Part shown: positions 7,018 to 14,481 of the stretch, piece after piece
Layout of the letters: every line of letters begins with the position of its first letter
Position numbering within the stretch: the first letter of the stretch is position 1
Source of the DNA: JAJPJX01 sp964568355
GTDB lineage: Bacteria; Acidobacteriota; Terriglobia; Bryobacterales; Bryobacteraceae
Length of the DNA: 14,700 bases
Reading direction: 5' to 3'
Assembly (NCBI GenBank): GCA_964568355.1
Contig: CAZMRK010000787.1
Location: forward strand, 1-14,700
The notes under the pieces: model-generated
The model's input: the letters and a program-made list of their open reading frames with translations, nothing else
Databases searched by the model: none
What the model was told of the DNA's origin: nothing
Position numbers and translations under genes: made by a program

Positions 7018-8144
7018 TTTTTCTTGGTCAGATTCTCAAACAAAAATAATCCGCTCTTGCCCGCCACGGCGAAGTCCAGGTCGCCATCGCCGTCGATATC
7101 CACCACGGGAATCTGCATGCCGCCGCCGGTGCGGGTGCTGTAGTCGATCACGTGCTTGGTCCACTGCACCTTTCCGTCGTCGGCCTTGCGGAACTCGTAC
7201 CAGTAGACCCCCAGCGGATCGCGGGCGCCTGGGTCGTGGTCATGCGCCATGTAGCGCTTGCCGGTCACGAAATCCGGACGGCCGTCGCCGTTCCAGTCCA
7301 CCATGGTCATGGCGTGGGCCTGCGACCAAGTGTCGTCGATCATGTGCTTGGTCCACTTCCCGCCCTCGCCCTGCTCTACCCAGAAGAAGCCATAGTCGTG
7401 AGCCATGGTGGTGACGAGGTCGGGCCGGCCGTCGCCGTTGACATCGGTCGCAAAAATAAAACCGGTGGTGCCCAGGTCGAACTCGGGATGCCATTTCCAA
7501 TCGCCGGAACGTGGATCGGCCGGCGCTTCGAACCAGCCTTTCGGCGTGATGATGTCGTTGCGCTTGTCACCGTTGATGTCACCCGCGCCGATGCCGTGGC
7601 CATGACTGGTCGGGCTCACCTGGTGTTTCACCAATGTGCCGCCGCGCGCTTCGTACCATTCGAGCGGGTGCTTCACGTCGCCGAACTGCGGCAGTACTTC
7701 GTGCTCTTTGCCGTCGTTGTCCACATCCACCAGGAAGGAGAACTCGATGGGCGAAGTGTTCTCCACCATGTGCTCTTTCCATTCGCCCTTGCCGCGGCCG
7801 GGGTTCTCTTCCCAAATCAGCCGCTTTGCGAACCAGGAACAGCTTACGATGTCGATGCGCCCGTCACCGTTCACGTCCAGCGGCAGATCGCTGAAATTGT
7901 CGATGTATCCGTTCTGATACGGCAAGGAGCGGAACTTGTGCTGGATCCAGCGCGGCGCCTCGTACCAGTTCTCACCGGAGACCAGGTCCGGCTTGCCGTC
8001 TCCGCTGATATCGGCGATCGCGCAGCTTTCATTGGCTCCCAGATCGATGGTGTGCTTCACAAACGGAATCTCATCCGGACGACTCGCCGTCCATGCCAGC
8101 GCACCGGCCAGGCACAGCCCGATCGCGATACAATGCCGCATCAT
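7014..8144 (-). CDS. Secreted FG-GAP/VCBS repeat protein, seven-bladed propeller
   Basis: With a start at 8144 the protein has 376 residues and begins MMRHCIAIGLCLAGALAWTA, a signal peptide; the open frame continues upstream but encodes a basic, non-signal-like stretch. The rest is built of seven FG-GAP-type calcium loops of the D-x-[DN]-x-D-G kind: DISGDGKPD (45), DVNGDGRID (90), DVDNDGKEH (140), DINGDKRND (189), DVNGDGRPD (234), DWNGDGRPD (283) and DIDGDGDLD (349). Seven repeats imply a complete beta-propeller. The fourth loop has Lys in place of Gly and the third departs from consensus after DG. Aromatic WYEA, WFEAP and YWYEF segments recur between the loops. It leads an operon with the GAF and Gfo/Idh/MocA genes and probably acts as an extracellular binding or scaffold protein. 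No enzymatic residues are recognised. Confidence 0.88.
   Translation of the reverse strand: MMRHCIAIGLCLAGALAWTASRPDEIPFVKHTIDLGANESCAIADISGDGKPDLVSGENWYEAPRWIQHKFRSLPYQNGYIDNFSDLPLDVNGDGRIDIVSCSWFAKRLIWEENPGRGKGEWKEHMVENTSPIEFSFLVDVDNDGKEHEVLPQFGDVKHPLEWYEARGGTLVKHQVSPTSHGHGIGAGDINGDKRNDIITPKGWFEAPADPRSGDWKWHPEFDLGTTGFIFATDVNGDGRPDLVTTMAHDYGFFWVEQGEGGKWTKHMIDDTWSQAHAMTMVDWNGDGRPDFVTGKRYMAHDHDPGARDPLGVYWYEFRKADDGKVQWTKHVIDYSTRTGGGMQIPVVDIDGDGDLDFAVAGKSGLFLFENLTKKK
8129..8134 (+). promoter_or_regulatory. Putative -10 element (TACAAT) for the amidohydrolase
   Basis: TACAAT lies 8 nt before the ATG at 8143 and inside the 5' end of the divergent propeller gene. No Shine-Dalgarno sequence is present, so transcription would start almost at the ATG. 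No clear -35 box is visible. Confidence 0.4.
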
Positions 8145-9498
8145 GCGCACGATTGTACCTCTTTTACTTTTGGGACCGCCGGGACGTGCGCATCGCGCGC
8201 GGATTCCCGTTCGCCTGCCGGCCGCCTGTCTGTTCTGCCTGTGCTTTTCCCTCTCGTGCTCTCGTATGCCGGCTCCGCGTCCGCGCCTGGACGGCCAACT
8301 GGCGCTCGATATCAGCCATATCCTGGCGATCGACAACCATGCCCACCCCATGCGAGTGACCGCTGCCGGAGAGAAGGACACCGCCTACGACGCCCTGCCG
8401 GTGGAGGCTATGCAGCCGTTTCCGCTTCCCGCGCGGCTGCACCCGGATAATCCGGAGTTCGCATCGGCCTGGCAGAAACTCTACGGGTCGAAGGACGCTA
8501 AAGCCAGGACCATTCAGGAAAAGGGCGATCGATATCCGGCCTGGGTGCTCGATCAGCTCAAAATCGAAACCATGCTGGCCAACCGTGTCACCATGGGCCG
8601 CGGGTTGGATCGCCCGCGCTTTCTCTGGGTGCCGTTTGACGATGCGCTGCTGTTTCCGCTGAACAATTCGCTCCTGGCCGCGCCCAATCCCGACGCCAAG
8701 GTGTTCTTCCAGGCCGAGGAGAACCTGCTGAAGCAGTATCTGTCCGATGCCGGTCTGCGGGGCCTGCCTTCGTCGCTGGACGACTACCTGACCAAGGTCG
8801 TCACCGCCACCCTGGAGCGGCAAAAGAATGGCGGGGCGGTCGCGGTGAAATTCGAGGCCGCCTATTTGCGCTCGCTCGACTTCGCCGATGCCGCAAAATC
8901 GGAGGCTGCTGCCGCTTATGCCGCGGGCCGGGGAGGCAAGCTATCGACCGCCGCCGCTTACAAGAGTTTGCAGGATTATCTGTTTCGCTATCTCGCCGCC
9001 GAATGCGGACGCCTGGGCCTGGCCGTGCACCTGCACGTGGCATTTGGCGCCGGCAGCTATTTCCAGATCGGGGGAGCCAATCCGCTGCTGCTCGAGTCAG
9101 TGGTGAACGATCTCCGCCTGCGAAAAACGAATTTCGTGTTCGTCCACGGCGGGTGGCCGTTCACCCGGGAGATGGCCTCTCTTCTCACCAAGCCCAACGT
9201 TTACTGCGATTTTTCTCTCCAGACCTACCTGACCTACCCGGCCGCGCTCACCGCCGTGCTGCGGGAATGGCTGGAGTTCGTGCCGGAGAAAGTGCTTTTT
9301 GGAACCGACGCTTCGCCGTTCACCGACGAGATCAACTGGGAAGAGACCGCTCTGATCGCCACCAATACGGGCCGCGAAGCGCTCAGCGGGGCTCTCAGCG
9401 CCATGCTGCGCGACGGTGAAGTCACGCGGGAGCGAGCCCTCGAGCTAGCCCGCATGGTGCTGCGCGACAATGCGCGAAAGCTGTACGGGCTGCGATGA
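8143..9498 (+). CDS. Metal-dependent amidohydrolase (Amidohydro_2-like), probable lipoprotein
   Basis: From the ATG at 8143 the protein has 451 residues. The metal-binding HxH is His66/His68 in DNHAHP. Further ligand candidates are Lys236 (VKFE), His298 in VHLHVAFG, His335 in FVHGGWPF and the late Asp389 in LFGTDASPF. This order is that of the amidohydrolase superfamily's family 2, which includes hydrolases and decarboxylases. The N-terminus has arginines, then a hydrophobic run LPAACLFCLCFSLSC; Cys39 could be lipidated, though the lipobox has Ser at -3. The frame stays open upstream to 7936, but that part runs antisense to the propeller gene and is not signal-like. An in-frame TTG at 8170 is an alternative start. 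The gene is divergent from the propeller operon and ends 17 nt from the motB stop. Substrate unknown. Confidence 0.84.
   Translation: MRTIVPLLLLGPPGRAHRARIPVRLPAACLFCLCFSLSCSRMPAPRPRLDGQLALDISHILAIDNHAHPMRVTAAGEKDTAYDALPVEAMQPFPLPARLHPDNPEFASAWQKLYGSKDAKARTIQEKGDRYPAWVLDQLKIETMLANRVTMGRGLDRPRFLWVPFDDALLFPLNNSLLAAPNPDAKVFFQAEENLLKQYLSDAGLRGLPSSLDDYLTKVVTATLERQKNGGAVAVKFEAAYLRSLDFADAAKSEAAAAYAAGRGGKLSTAAAYKSLQDYLFRYLAAECGRLGLAVHLHVAFGAGSYFQIGGANPLLLESVVNDLRLRKTNFVFVHGGWPFTREMASLLTKPNVYCDFSLQTYLTYPAALTAVLREWLEFVPEKVLFGTDASPFTDEINWEETALIATNTGREALSGALSAMLRDGEVTRERALELARMVLRDNARKLYGLR
8152..8157 (-). promoter_or_regulatory. Putative -10 element (TACAAT) for the propeller-GAF-oxidoreductase operon
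   Basis: The minus strand reads TACAAT 7 nt before the ATG at 8144, mirroring the plus-strand hexamer at 8129-8134. It lies inside the 5' end of the amidohydrolase frame. A leaderless transcript is the natural reading, although a weak AGAGG also precedes it at long spacing. Confidence 0.4.
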
Positions 9499-9515
9499 GA
9501 AGAATCGGTCATCGC

Positions 9516-10313
9516 TCAGCTAAAAAAGCTGAAAGCTGACTGCTGAGGGCTGAAAGCTTTCTGTTGACCGCTTTCCTCCTTATCCGGCTGCTGATACTTC
9601 ACGATGATGGAAACTCTCCGGTTGGAGGCATCGTTCGGGGCATCGGGTTTGCGCAGACGCTGATCGGCGAAGCCCCGGACCTGCACCACCTGATTGGGGG
9701 CCAGGCCGCTTTCCTGCATCAGCCGTCGCGCCGCATTGGCGCGATCGGCCGACAGTTCCCAGTTGGAGTAGCATGCATTCGATGTGAAGGGGCGGGCGTC
9801 CGTGTGCCCTTCGATCAGCAGCTTATTGTTCAGCTTGCCCAGTTCTCCGGCCAGCATGCGCAGCATCTCCCGCCCCGATTCGCTCGGCTGGGCGTTGCCG
9901 CTTTCGAAGAACGTCCCTACGTCGCTTTCCAGCAGTTCGATCCGCAGCCCTTCGCCGGTTACCGTCATTTGCACCTGATCCTTCAGCATGGCCAGCTCCG
10001 GGGCCTTCTCCATGGCCTTCTCCAGCTTGTCCTTGAGCTGGGACATGTTGTCCTTGCCGATCCGCAGGTCCTCGCCCGTACCGTTGATGCCGCTTCCCTG
10101 TCCGGCAGCCTTCCCGGATGGATCTTGAAAATACCCGGCTACCGCCTTCCTTACCTTTTCGTTGGTGTTCATCAGCCACAGCACGATGAAGAGCGCCATC
10201 ATGGCCGTAACAAAATCGGCATAGGCCACCTTCCAGGCGCCGCCGTGATGGAGGCCATGGGAGATCTTTTTCTTGATGATGATGGGCGGAGTCTCGGAGT
10301 TCGGGATAGCCAT
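9516..10313 (-). CDS. motB: Flagellar stator protein MotB
   Basis: This 265-residue protein is the peptidoglycan-anchored half of the flagellar stator. A basic N-terminus (KKKISHGLHHGG) precedes the single membrane helix (about 30-48), which carries the ion-channel aspartate Asp33 in YADFVTAMMA. The plug/linker region (50-125) is followed by an OmpA-like peptidoglycan-binding domain: GTFFESG, then LLIEGHTDARP (166-175), LSADRA (188-193) and GFADQRL, ending with NRRVSIIV (231-238). It starts 3 nt after the motA stop, with GGGGAGG 10 nt before the ATG, inside the motA end. The last residues (KAFSPQQSAFSFFS) are encoded by a heptanucleotide repeat and look non-functional. No other flagellar genes are in the window. 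Family membership is secure; whether the cells swim cannot be told from this region. Confidence 0.93.
   Translation of the reverse strand: MAIPNSETPPIIIKKKISHGLHHGGAWKVAYADFVTAMMALFIVLWLMNTNEKVRKAVAGYFQDPSGKAAGQGSGINGTGEDLRIGKDNMSQLKDKLEKAMEKAPELAMLKDQVQMTVTGEGLRIELLESDVGTFFESGNAQPSESGREMLRMLAGELGKLNNKLLIEGHTDARPFTSNACYSNWELSADRANAARRLMQESGLAPNQVVQVRGFADQRLRKPDAPNDASNRRVSIIVKYQQPDKEESGQQKAFSPQQSAFSFFS
9528..9576. repeat. Degenerate 7-bp tandem array (GCTGAAA type)
   Basis: Read on the plus strand, the units are GCTGAAA, GCTGACT, GCTGAGG, GCTGAAA, GCTTTCT, GTTGACC and GCTTTCC: seven heptamers in register with increasing divergence. The array encodes most of the motB C-terminal tail on the minus strand. 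A palindromic CAGCTAAAAAAGCTG (9517-9531) adjoins it at the stop codon. Confidence 0.6.
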
Positions 10314-10316
10314 GAT

Positions 10317-11156
10317 CTACGAGCCTCCCCGGCAAGCCTTCTCCATCTCCTGGAAGCTCGGACGTACATGGCCGGGAATCGCGCGCCGGGCAAACTCGAT
10401 TCCCAGCAGCGGCGACGTGCCTTTGAGAAACGCGCTCACGGCCACTCGCATTACGTGATAGAACTGCGCTTCTTCATCGGCCGCGCTGCCCATCTTGGCC
10501 GCCATCGGCCCCACCAGGCCGTAGCACAGAAGAATGCCCAGAAACGTTCCGACCAGCGCGGCGCCTACCTTATGGCCAATCTCTTCCGGCGGTCCTCCCA
10601 GCGCGCCCATGGTGATCACGACGCCCAAGACGGCCGCCACGATACCCAGTCCGGGCAGCGAGTCTGCCACTGTGGTGAGCGCGGCCGCCGGTTTCAAGGC
10701 CGTCTGATGGTGCACCTCCATATCCAGCTCCATCATCTGGTCCAACTCACAGGGTGTAGGACCGCCGGCCATCGCCATCCGCAAGGTATCGCAGACGAAG
10801 TCCCGCACGTGCCCGTCCCATTTGGAGAACAGCTCGCTTTTCGCCGGTTCCTCGACATCGGCCTCAATGCCCACCAAGCCATCCTTACGCGCCTTGTTCA
10901 TCACCAGGTACATCTGCTTCAACGTATTCAGATACAGACTTTTGGTGAACTTCGATGCGCCGAAGACCGACTTGAACCCGTTTACGATGCCCGACAGAAC
11001 GGTGGGTGGATTCGCCACCAACAGCGTGCCGGTCGCCGCTCCTCCGATGATCATCAGCTCCGCCGGCTGCATCAGCACTCTCAGGTTTCCGCTTTCCAGC
11101 AGATACCCGCCGATGACCGCGCCGAAAACGATAAGAATGCCAAGAATGCCGAACAT
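10317..11156 (-). CDS. motA: Flagellar stator protein MotA
   Basis: This 279-residue membrane protein forms the ion channel and torque-generating part of the stator with MotB. Four membrane helices are visible at about 1-20, 33-50, 165-187 and 198-220, with the large cytoplasmic loop between the second and third. The two conserved channel prolines are Pro168 (DSLPGLG) and Pro217 (YGLVGPM). Arg90 and Glu98 of the loop fall at the same numbers as the torque residues of E. coli MotA. It starts 9 nt after the PAS/GGDEF-like gene; a Shine-Dalgarno AGGA overlaps that gene's TAG stop, so translation is likely coupled. motB follows after 3 nt. The length is within the usual range. Confidence 0.94.
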   Translation of the reverse strand: MFGILGILIVFGAVIGGYLLESGNLRVLMQPAELMIIGGAATGTLLVANPPTVLSGIVNGFKSVFGASKFTKSLYLNTLKQMYLVMNKARKDGLVGIEADVEEPAKSELFSKWDGHVRDFVCDTLRMAMAGGPTPCELDQMMELDMEVHHQTALKPAAALTTVADSLPGLGIVAAVLGVVITMGALGGPPEEIGHKVGAALVGTFLGILLCYGLVGPMAAKMGSAADEEAQFYHVMRVAVSAFLKGTSPLLGIEFARRAIPGHVRPSFQEMEKACRGGS

Positions 11157-11165
11157 GTTCTTTTC

Positions 11166-12155
11166 CTACGTCGCGGGAAACAAGCCGGGGTGTCGGTCGC
11201 CGGGGTCGCCGAAGCGCGCTACCGACGACTGATTGCCGCCCGCCGCATGGCAGGCCTCGCAAGCCGCCCTGGCGCGCGATTCGAGGGTATCGAGCGTATC
11301 GCCATGCTCGGCCATCGTGCTGCCGATCGAAACCGTCACGCTCAGCGGATCGCCCCACCAGAGCAGGCTGGAAGAGCGCGTCAGCAACACCAGCTTCTGC
11401 CCCAGGGTGCCCAGTTGTTCGAGCGAGCAGTGATAGACCACGATCCGAAAATCCGTCCGCTCCCAGCGTGTCAGGACATCGAACGAACCGATGTTTTCAT
11501 CGAGCGTATTGCCCACCAGTTTCATGACCGCTTCAATCACGCCGCGGCCGAACCGGTGCTCCAGGTCGTCCGGGTGGTCGAGTGCCACCTGCATCCAGCC
11601 GACCGGCACCCCGAACGTCCTCCACTCTTCCAGACGCTGCCCGATCTTCATCTCCCCATATCCCCGATTGAGTACACCGATCGATGGATCCAGGCAGCCG
11701 AACGGCTCCAGCGCCCGTATCGCATCGCGGCCCGGCGCCCGGGCCTCCTCGAATACCTCCACGGCTCCTACGATCGTGCCGTCGGCATGCTGGATCGCGC
11801 GCGCGCGGAGACGAACCGGAACGGAGTGGCCCTGCTTGTGGCGGAGAAAGACCGAGCAGGAACGGCTGCGCCCGTCGCGCATGACGCCCGCCATCGGACA
11901 TCGTTCCCCGCACAGCAACGTGCCCTCGTAGTCCCGGTGCATCAGCAGGTTGCCTTCGCACAGCCGGCCCATCACTTCGTGCGCCCGATACCCCGTGATT
12001 TTCTCGGCTCCTTTGTTCCAGAACCGGATGCGCTGCTCGCGATCCACCATATAGATGCCGTCTTCCAGTTGATCGATCAACTCCTTGTACAGTTCTTCAT
12101 TCTGGAGGATCTGCGGCACCACGGCGGCTTGTGGATTGACGTCCGGCTGGGACAT
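11166..12155 (-). CDS. PAS domain plus degenerate GGDEF protein, probably not a cyclase
   Basis: This 329-residue cytoplasmic protein has an N-terminal PAS domain (about 22-135: GIYMVDREQRIRFWNKGAEKITGY, with a Cys pair in LLCGERCP at 82 and 86) and a C-terminal GGDEF-fold domain (about 150-312). The fold is recognisable: LDPSIGVLNRGYGEM matches the usual DPLTGLPNRR start, VALDHPDDL (190-198) matches the metal-binding Asp segment, and VTVSIGST (273-280) is the conserved late strand. The signature itself is lost: where GGDEF should be, residues 232-236 read ERTDF. The inhibitory RxxD site is also absent (GSFD at 223-226). Diguanylate cyclase activity is therefore unlikely; it may bind c-di-GMP/GTP or proteins. 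It leads an operon with motA and motB, suggesting a signal input to stator expression or function. AGAGG at 12164-12168 is a suitable Shine-Dalgarno sequence. Confidence 0.85.
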   Translation of the reverse strand: MSQPDVNPQAAVVPQILQNEELYKELIDQLEDGIYMVDREQRIRFWNKGAEKITGYRAHEVMGRLCEGNLLMHRDYEGTLLCGERCPMAGVMRDGRSRSCSVFLRHKQGHSVPVRLRARAIQHADGTIVGAVEVFEEARAPGRDAIRALEPFGCLDPSIGVLNRGYGEMKIGQRLEEWRTFGVPVGWMQVALDHPDDLEHRFGRGVIEAVMKLVGNTLDENIGSFDVLTRWERTDFRIVVYHCSLEQLGTLGQKLVLLTRSSSLLWWGDPLSVTVSIGSTMAEHGDTLDTLESRARAACEACHAAGGNQSSVARFGDPGDRHPGLFPAT

Positions 12156-12233
12156 GTGTACTGCCTCTGAGAAACTTATCGGCCGGAAGGACTGCCTTGT
12201 ACCGCTCTGGCGCGCCTGAATTGGCCGGCGCGG

Positions 12234-12239
12234 TACAGT
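12234..12239 (+). promoter_or_regulatory. Putative -10 element (TACAGT) of the lipoprotein gene at 12246
   Basis: TACAGT lies 6 nt before the ATG, which is fixed by the lipoprotein signal behind it. No Shine-Dalgarno sequence is visible in GGTACAGTAAGTGCATG. The same GGTACA(A/G)T core precedes the start of the propeller operon. Confidence 0.38.
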
Positions 12240-12245
12240 AAGTGC

Positions 12246-14366
12246 ATGCCAAGGGCATTGCGGTTGGCGCCGCTTCTCGTTCTTCTCTGTCTGGTGGCCT
12301 GCTCCCGGGGATCCAGATATAAGGCTCTGGTCTTTGAGCCGCTTTCCTCAGCCCCGATCGCCGAGCGTCCCGCCTGGCTCAAGCAGGGCATCGTCATGGT
12401 CGGAAACTGGGAGCCGCTTACCTTCCGCCTGCGCAAAGGCGGCGCCCCGGTGGACGTCGTACGCCGTTGGGAAGCTGAACACTCCGAGCAGACCATCCAG
12501 CGCCTCAAGCAGCAGGGCGTCAATCTCATCATCGTCAACCTCCATAAAGGCTTCGGGCTCCAGACCGAGGCCCAGGATATCGAGGCCACCCGCCGCCTGG
12601 TCGCGCTCGCCCACCGCTACGGCATCCGCGTGGGCGGCTACATCGGCGCCTCCATGTTTTACGAGACCTTCTTCGCCGAAGAACCGGAAGCCGGCAATTG
12701 GACGCAGGTCAACGAATGGGGTAAGCCGGTCTACTATAACCCCGAGCAGACCAATCGCTACATGGCCTGCCGCAACAACCCGGGCTACGCGGCTTTCGTC
12801 CGCCGCGTCCTGCGCTTAGGTGTGCAGGAACTCAACCTGGACCTCATCCACTTCGACCAGATGGAATGGTGGCCCGAGCCGCGCTCCTGCCATTGCGAGT
12901 ATTGCCGCGAACTGTTCCGCGCCTATCTTCGTACTCGCTACAGCAGCGCGCAGCTTCGCCTCCGCTTCGGATTCACGCGGCTGGACGATGTCATCCCACC
13001 TCCCTACGATCTCTGGGCTCCTCCGGTGCGCATCGCCGAGCTGGACAATCCGCTTATGCAGGAATGGGCGCGCTTCCGTGCCGCCAGTCTGGCTCAACGC
13101 TACGGCGAATACGACAACTATATTCACCGCCTCAATCCGCAGGTGGCGCTCGAAGGCAATCCCAACTTGAATTTCAGCTTGAATAAAGGCTTCAGCCAGG
13201 GCGTCGACCCGGCCCAGTTGCTCGAACACGGCGATATCGTGTGGAGCGAAGAACCCAACCACGCGGAGTGGACCTCCGACGGCCGCCTGGTCTCGAAGAT
13301 CCGCTCCTTCAAAGCCGTACGCAGCATGGGGAAGTCCCTGTTCGTTTATACCGGCGGCACGCGCGGGCACAGTTCGCCGCTGCTGCGCATGGCCGAAGCC
13401 ATGGCCTATAACGACATGAATCTCGGCGATGTCGGCGAGATCGGAGCCTTCACCGCGGATGGCACGTCCATGGCGGCCGAGCCGGAAGGCGAGCGCTACA
13501 TCCAGTTCTTCCACGCCCATGCCAAGGACCTGGTCGACACCGTCAGCGTGGCCGACGCCGCCGTCCTGCACTCGTTCCCCGCAGTCGAATTCAATCCCGG
13601 GGCCAGCGCCGTCAGTACAGCCCTGTTCGAGCAGACGCTGATCCAGACCAGGATCCCGTTCGGCATCATTTTCAATCGCCACCTGAAGGACCTCAGCAAG
13701 TACAAAGTGCTGGTCCTCGCCGATCAGGATGCGCTGAGCGACGAAGCGGTCCGCCAGATCCGCGCCTTCGTGGAGAAAGGGGGCGGGCTGGTCGCCACCG
13801 GGAGTTCTTCGCTCCTGACCGACTGGCGCCTGCGGCGCGGCCGCTTCGGCCTCGCCGACCTGTTCGGCCGCGACCTGCCGCCCGAGGCCGGCGCTCCCAA
13901 CCAGCCCGTCCAGCGAACCTTCGGCAGAGGCCGCGTGGTCTATATTCCCCGCGTGGCGCCGTCCACTCCTCCCCCTCCGCCTTCGATGACCTATAACTTT
14001 TCCAACCAGTACTGGACCCTGCCGGAAAATTACCGCGACCTGGCTGCCGCCGTCCGTTGGGCCGCCGGAGGCCAGCTTTCCGCCGAAGTGGAAGCGCCGC
14101 TCTCGGTCACGCTGGAGCTGGCCGAGCAGAAAGAGACGCGCAACCGCCTGCTTCACCTGGTCAACTACAATCTGGACAAGCCCCTGACCAATCTGGCCGT
14201 GGAAGTGCGCATTCCCCCGGATCTCCAACTCCGCGAAGCCGTACTCACTACCCCCGACGGCGGATCGCCGGAGCCTTTGAAGGTCTCTCTACGCAATGGG
14301 ATGGCCAGTTTCCGGATTCCTCATCTGAAAATCTACGATCTCGTGCTGCTGCGCCTGGAGAGATAG
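12246..14366 (+). CDS. Lipoprotein glycoside-hydrolase-like protein with GH42-type middle domain
   Basis: This 706-residue protein has a clear lipoprotein signal, with lipobox LVAC and lipidated Cys19. Residues about 45-400 look like a TIM-barrel glycosidase. LIIVNLHKGFG (94-104) and RYGIRVGGYIG (124-134) are barrel strands, LIHFDQMEWW (200-209) carries a candidate acid residue Asp204, and IVWSEEPNHAEW (331-342) carries Glu335/Glu336. CHCEYC (215-220), followed by RELFRAYL, is a cysteine motif seen in GH42-like and uncharacterised bacterial glycosidases. Residues about 430-550 resemble the GATase-like trimerisation domain of GH42 beta-galactosidases: YKVLVLADQDALSDEAVRQI, then EKGGGLVATG. A beta-sandwich (about 610-706) closes the protein. 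It is probably attached to a membrane facing the periplasm or exterior and acts on a galactoside or plant polysaccharide. The fold assignment is good; activity and substrate are inference. Confidence 0.8.
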   Translation: MPRALRLAPLLVLLCLVACSRGSRYKALVFEPLSSAPIAERPAWLKQGIVMVGNWEPLTFRLRKGGAPVDVVRRWEAEHSEQTIQRLKQQGVNLIIVNLHKGFGLQTEAQDIEATRRLVALAHRYGIRVGGYIGASMFYETFFAEEPEAGNWTQVNEWGKPVYYNPEQTNRYMACRNNPGYAAFVRRVLRLGVQELNLDLIHFDQMEWWPEPRSCHCEYCRELFRAYLRTRYSSAQLRLRFGFTRLDDVIPPPYDLWAPPVRIAELDNPLMQEWARFRAASLAQRYGEYDNYIHRLNPQVALEGNPNLNFSLNKGFSQGVDPAQLLEHGDIVWSEEPNHAEWTSDGRLVSKIRSFKAVRSMGKSLFVYTGGTRGHSSPLLRMAEAMAYNDMNLGDVGEIGAFTADGTSMAAEPEGERYIQFFHAHAKDLVDTVSVADAAVLHSFPAVEFNPGASAVSTALFEQTLIQTRIPFGIIFNRHLKDLSKYKVLVLADQDALSDEAVRQIRAFVEKGGGLVATGSSSLLTDWRLRRGRFGLADLFGRDLPPEAGAPNQPVQRTFGRGRVVYIPRVAPSTPPPPPSMTYNFSNQYWTLPENYRDLAAAVRWAAGGQLSAEVEAPLSVTLELAEQKETRNRLLHLVNYNLDKPLTNLAVEVRIPPDLQLREAVLTTPDGGSPEPLKVSLRNGMASFRIPHLKIYDLVLLRLER

Positions 14367-14376
14367 CGTACTAACC

Positions 14377-14407
14377 ACTGGAAACTGGTGGAAACCACAG
14401 TTCCAGT
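14377..14407 (+). terminator. Hairpin downstream of the glycosidase-like gene
   Basis: The stretch 14377-14407 pairs ACTGGAA(A)CTG(G)TGG with CCACAGTTCCAGT: 13 base pairs with two bulged bases and an AAA loop, starting 11 nt after the stop codon. No T-run follows, so it would be a weak intrinsic terminator or an mRNA-stabilising hairpin. Confidence 0.5.
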
Positions 14408-14429
14408 ACCGCTATGCAGATGGTTCTCC

Positions 14430-14458
14430 TTGTCTTACGCGGTCTCATGTCCTACGAT
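14430..14458 (+). promoter_or_regulatory. Sigma-70-like promoter for the gene at 14482
   Basis: TTGTCT (14430-14435) and TACGAT (14453-14458) are separated by exactly 17 nt, with four of six consensus matches each. The predicted transcript start, near 14465, leaves a short leader containing AGGAG at 14469-14473. Confidence 0.45.
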
Positions 14459-14481
14459 GGGGCGAAACAGGAGTTGGTTCG

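Noticed and set aside
7936..8142. Upstream extension of the amidohydrolase gene to 7936
   Set aside because: This part lies antisense to the propeller coding region and encodes no export signal. The signal-like N-terminus begins at 8143.
8145..8381. Upstream extension of the propeller gene to 8381
   Set aside because: The extra 79 residues are basic and not signal-like, overlap the amidohydrolase antisense, and would bury the clear signal peptide beginning at 8144.
7152..8450. 432-codon plus-strand frame opposite the propeller gene
   Set aside because: The minus strand has seven regular calcium-loop repeats; the plus frame is their antisense echo.
9564..12170. 868-codon plus-strand open frame running antisense through motB, motA and the PAS gene
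   Set aside because: It is exactly opposite three recognisable genes and its translation has no recognisable domain. Long antisense frames of this kind arise from GC-rich third codon positions.
12816..14228. 470-codon minus-strand open frame inside the glycosidase-like gene
   Set aside because: The plus strand there encodes a lipoprotein with recognisable barrel and GH42-type segments; the minus frame shows no domain or signal.
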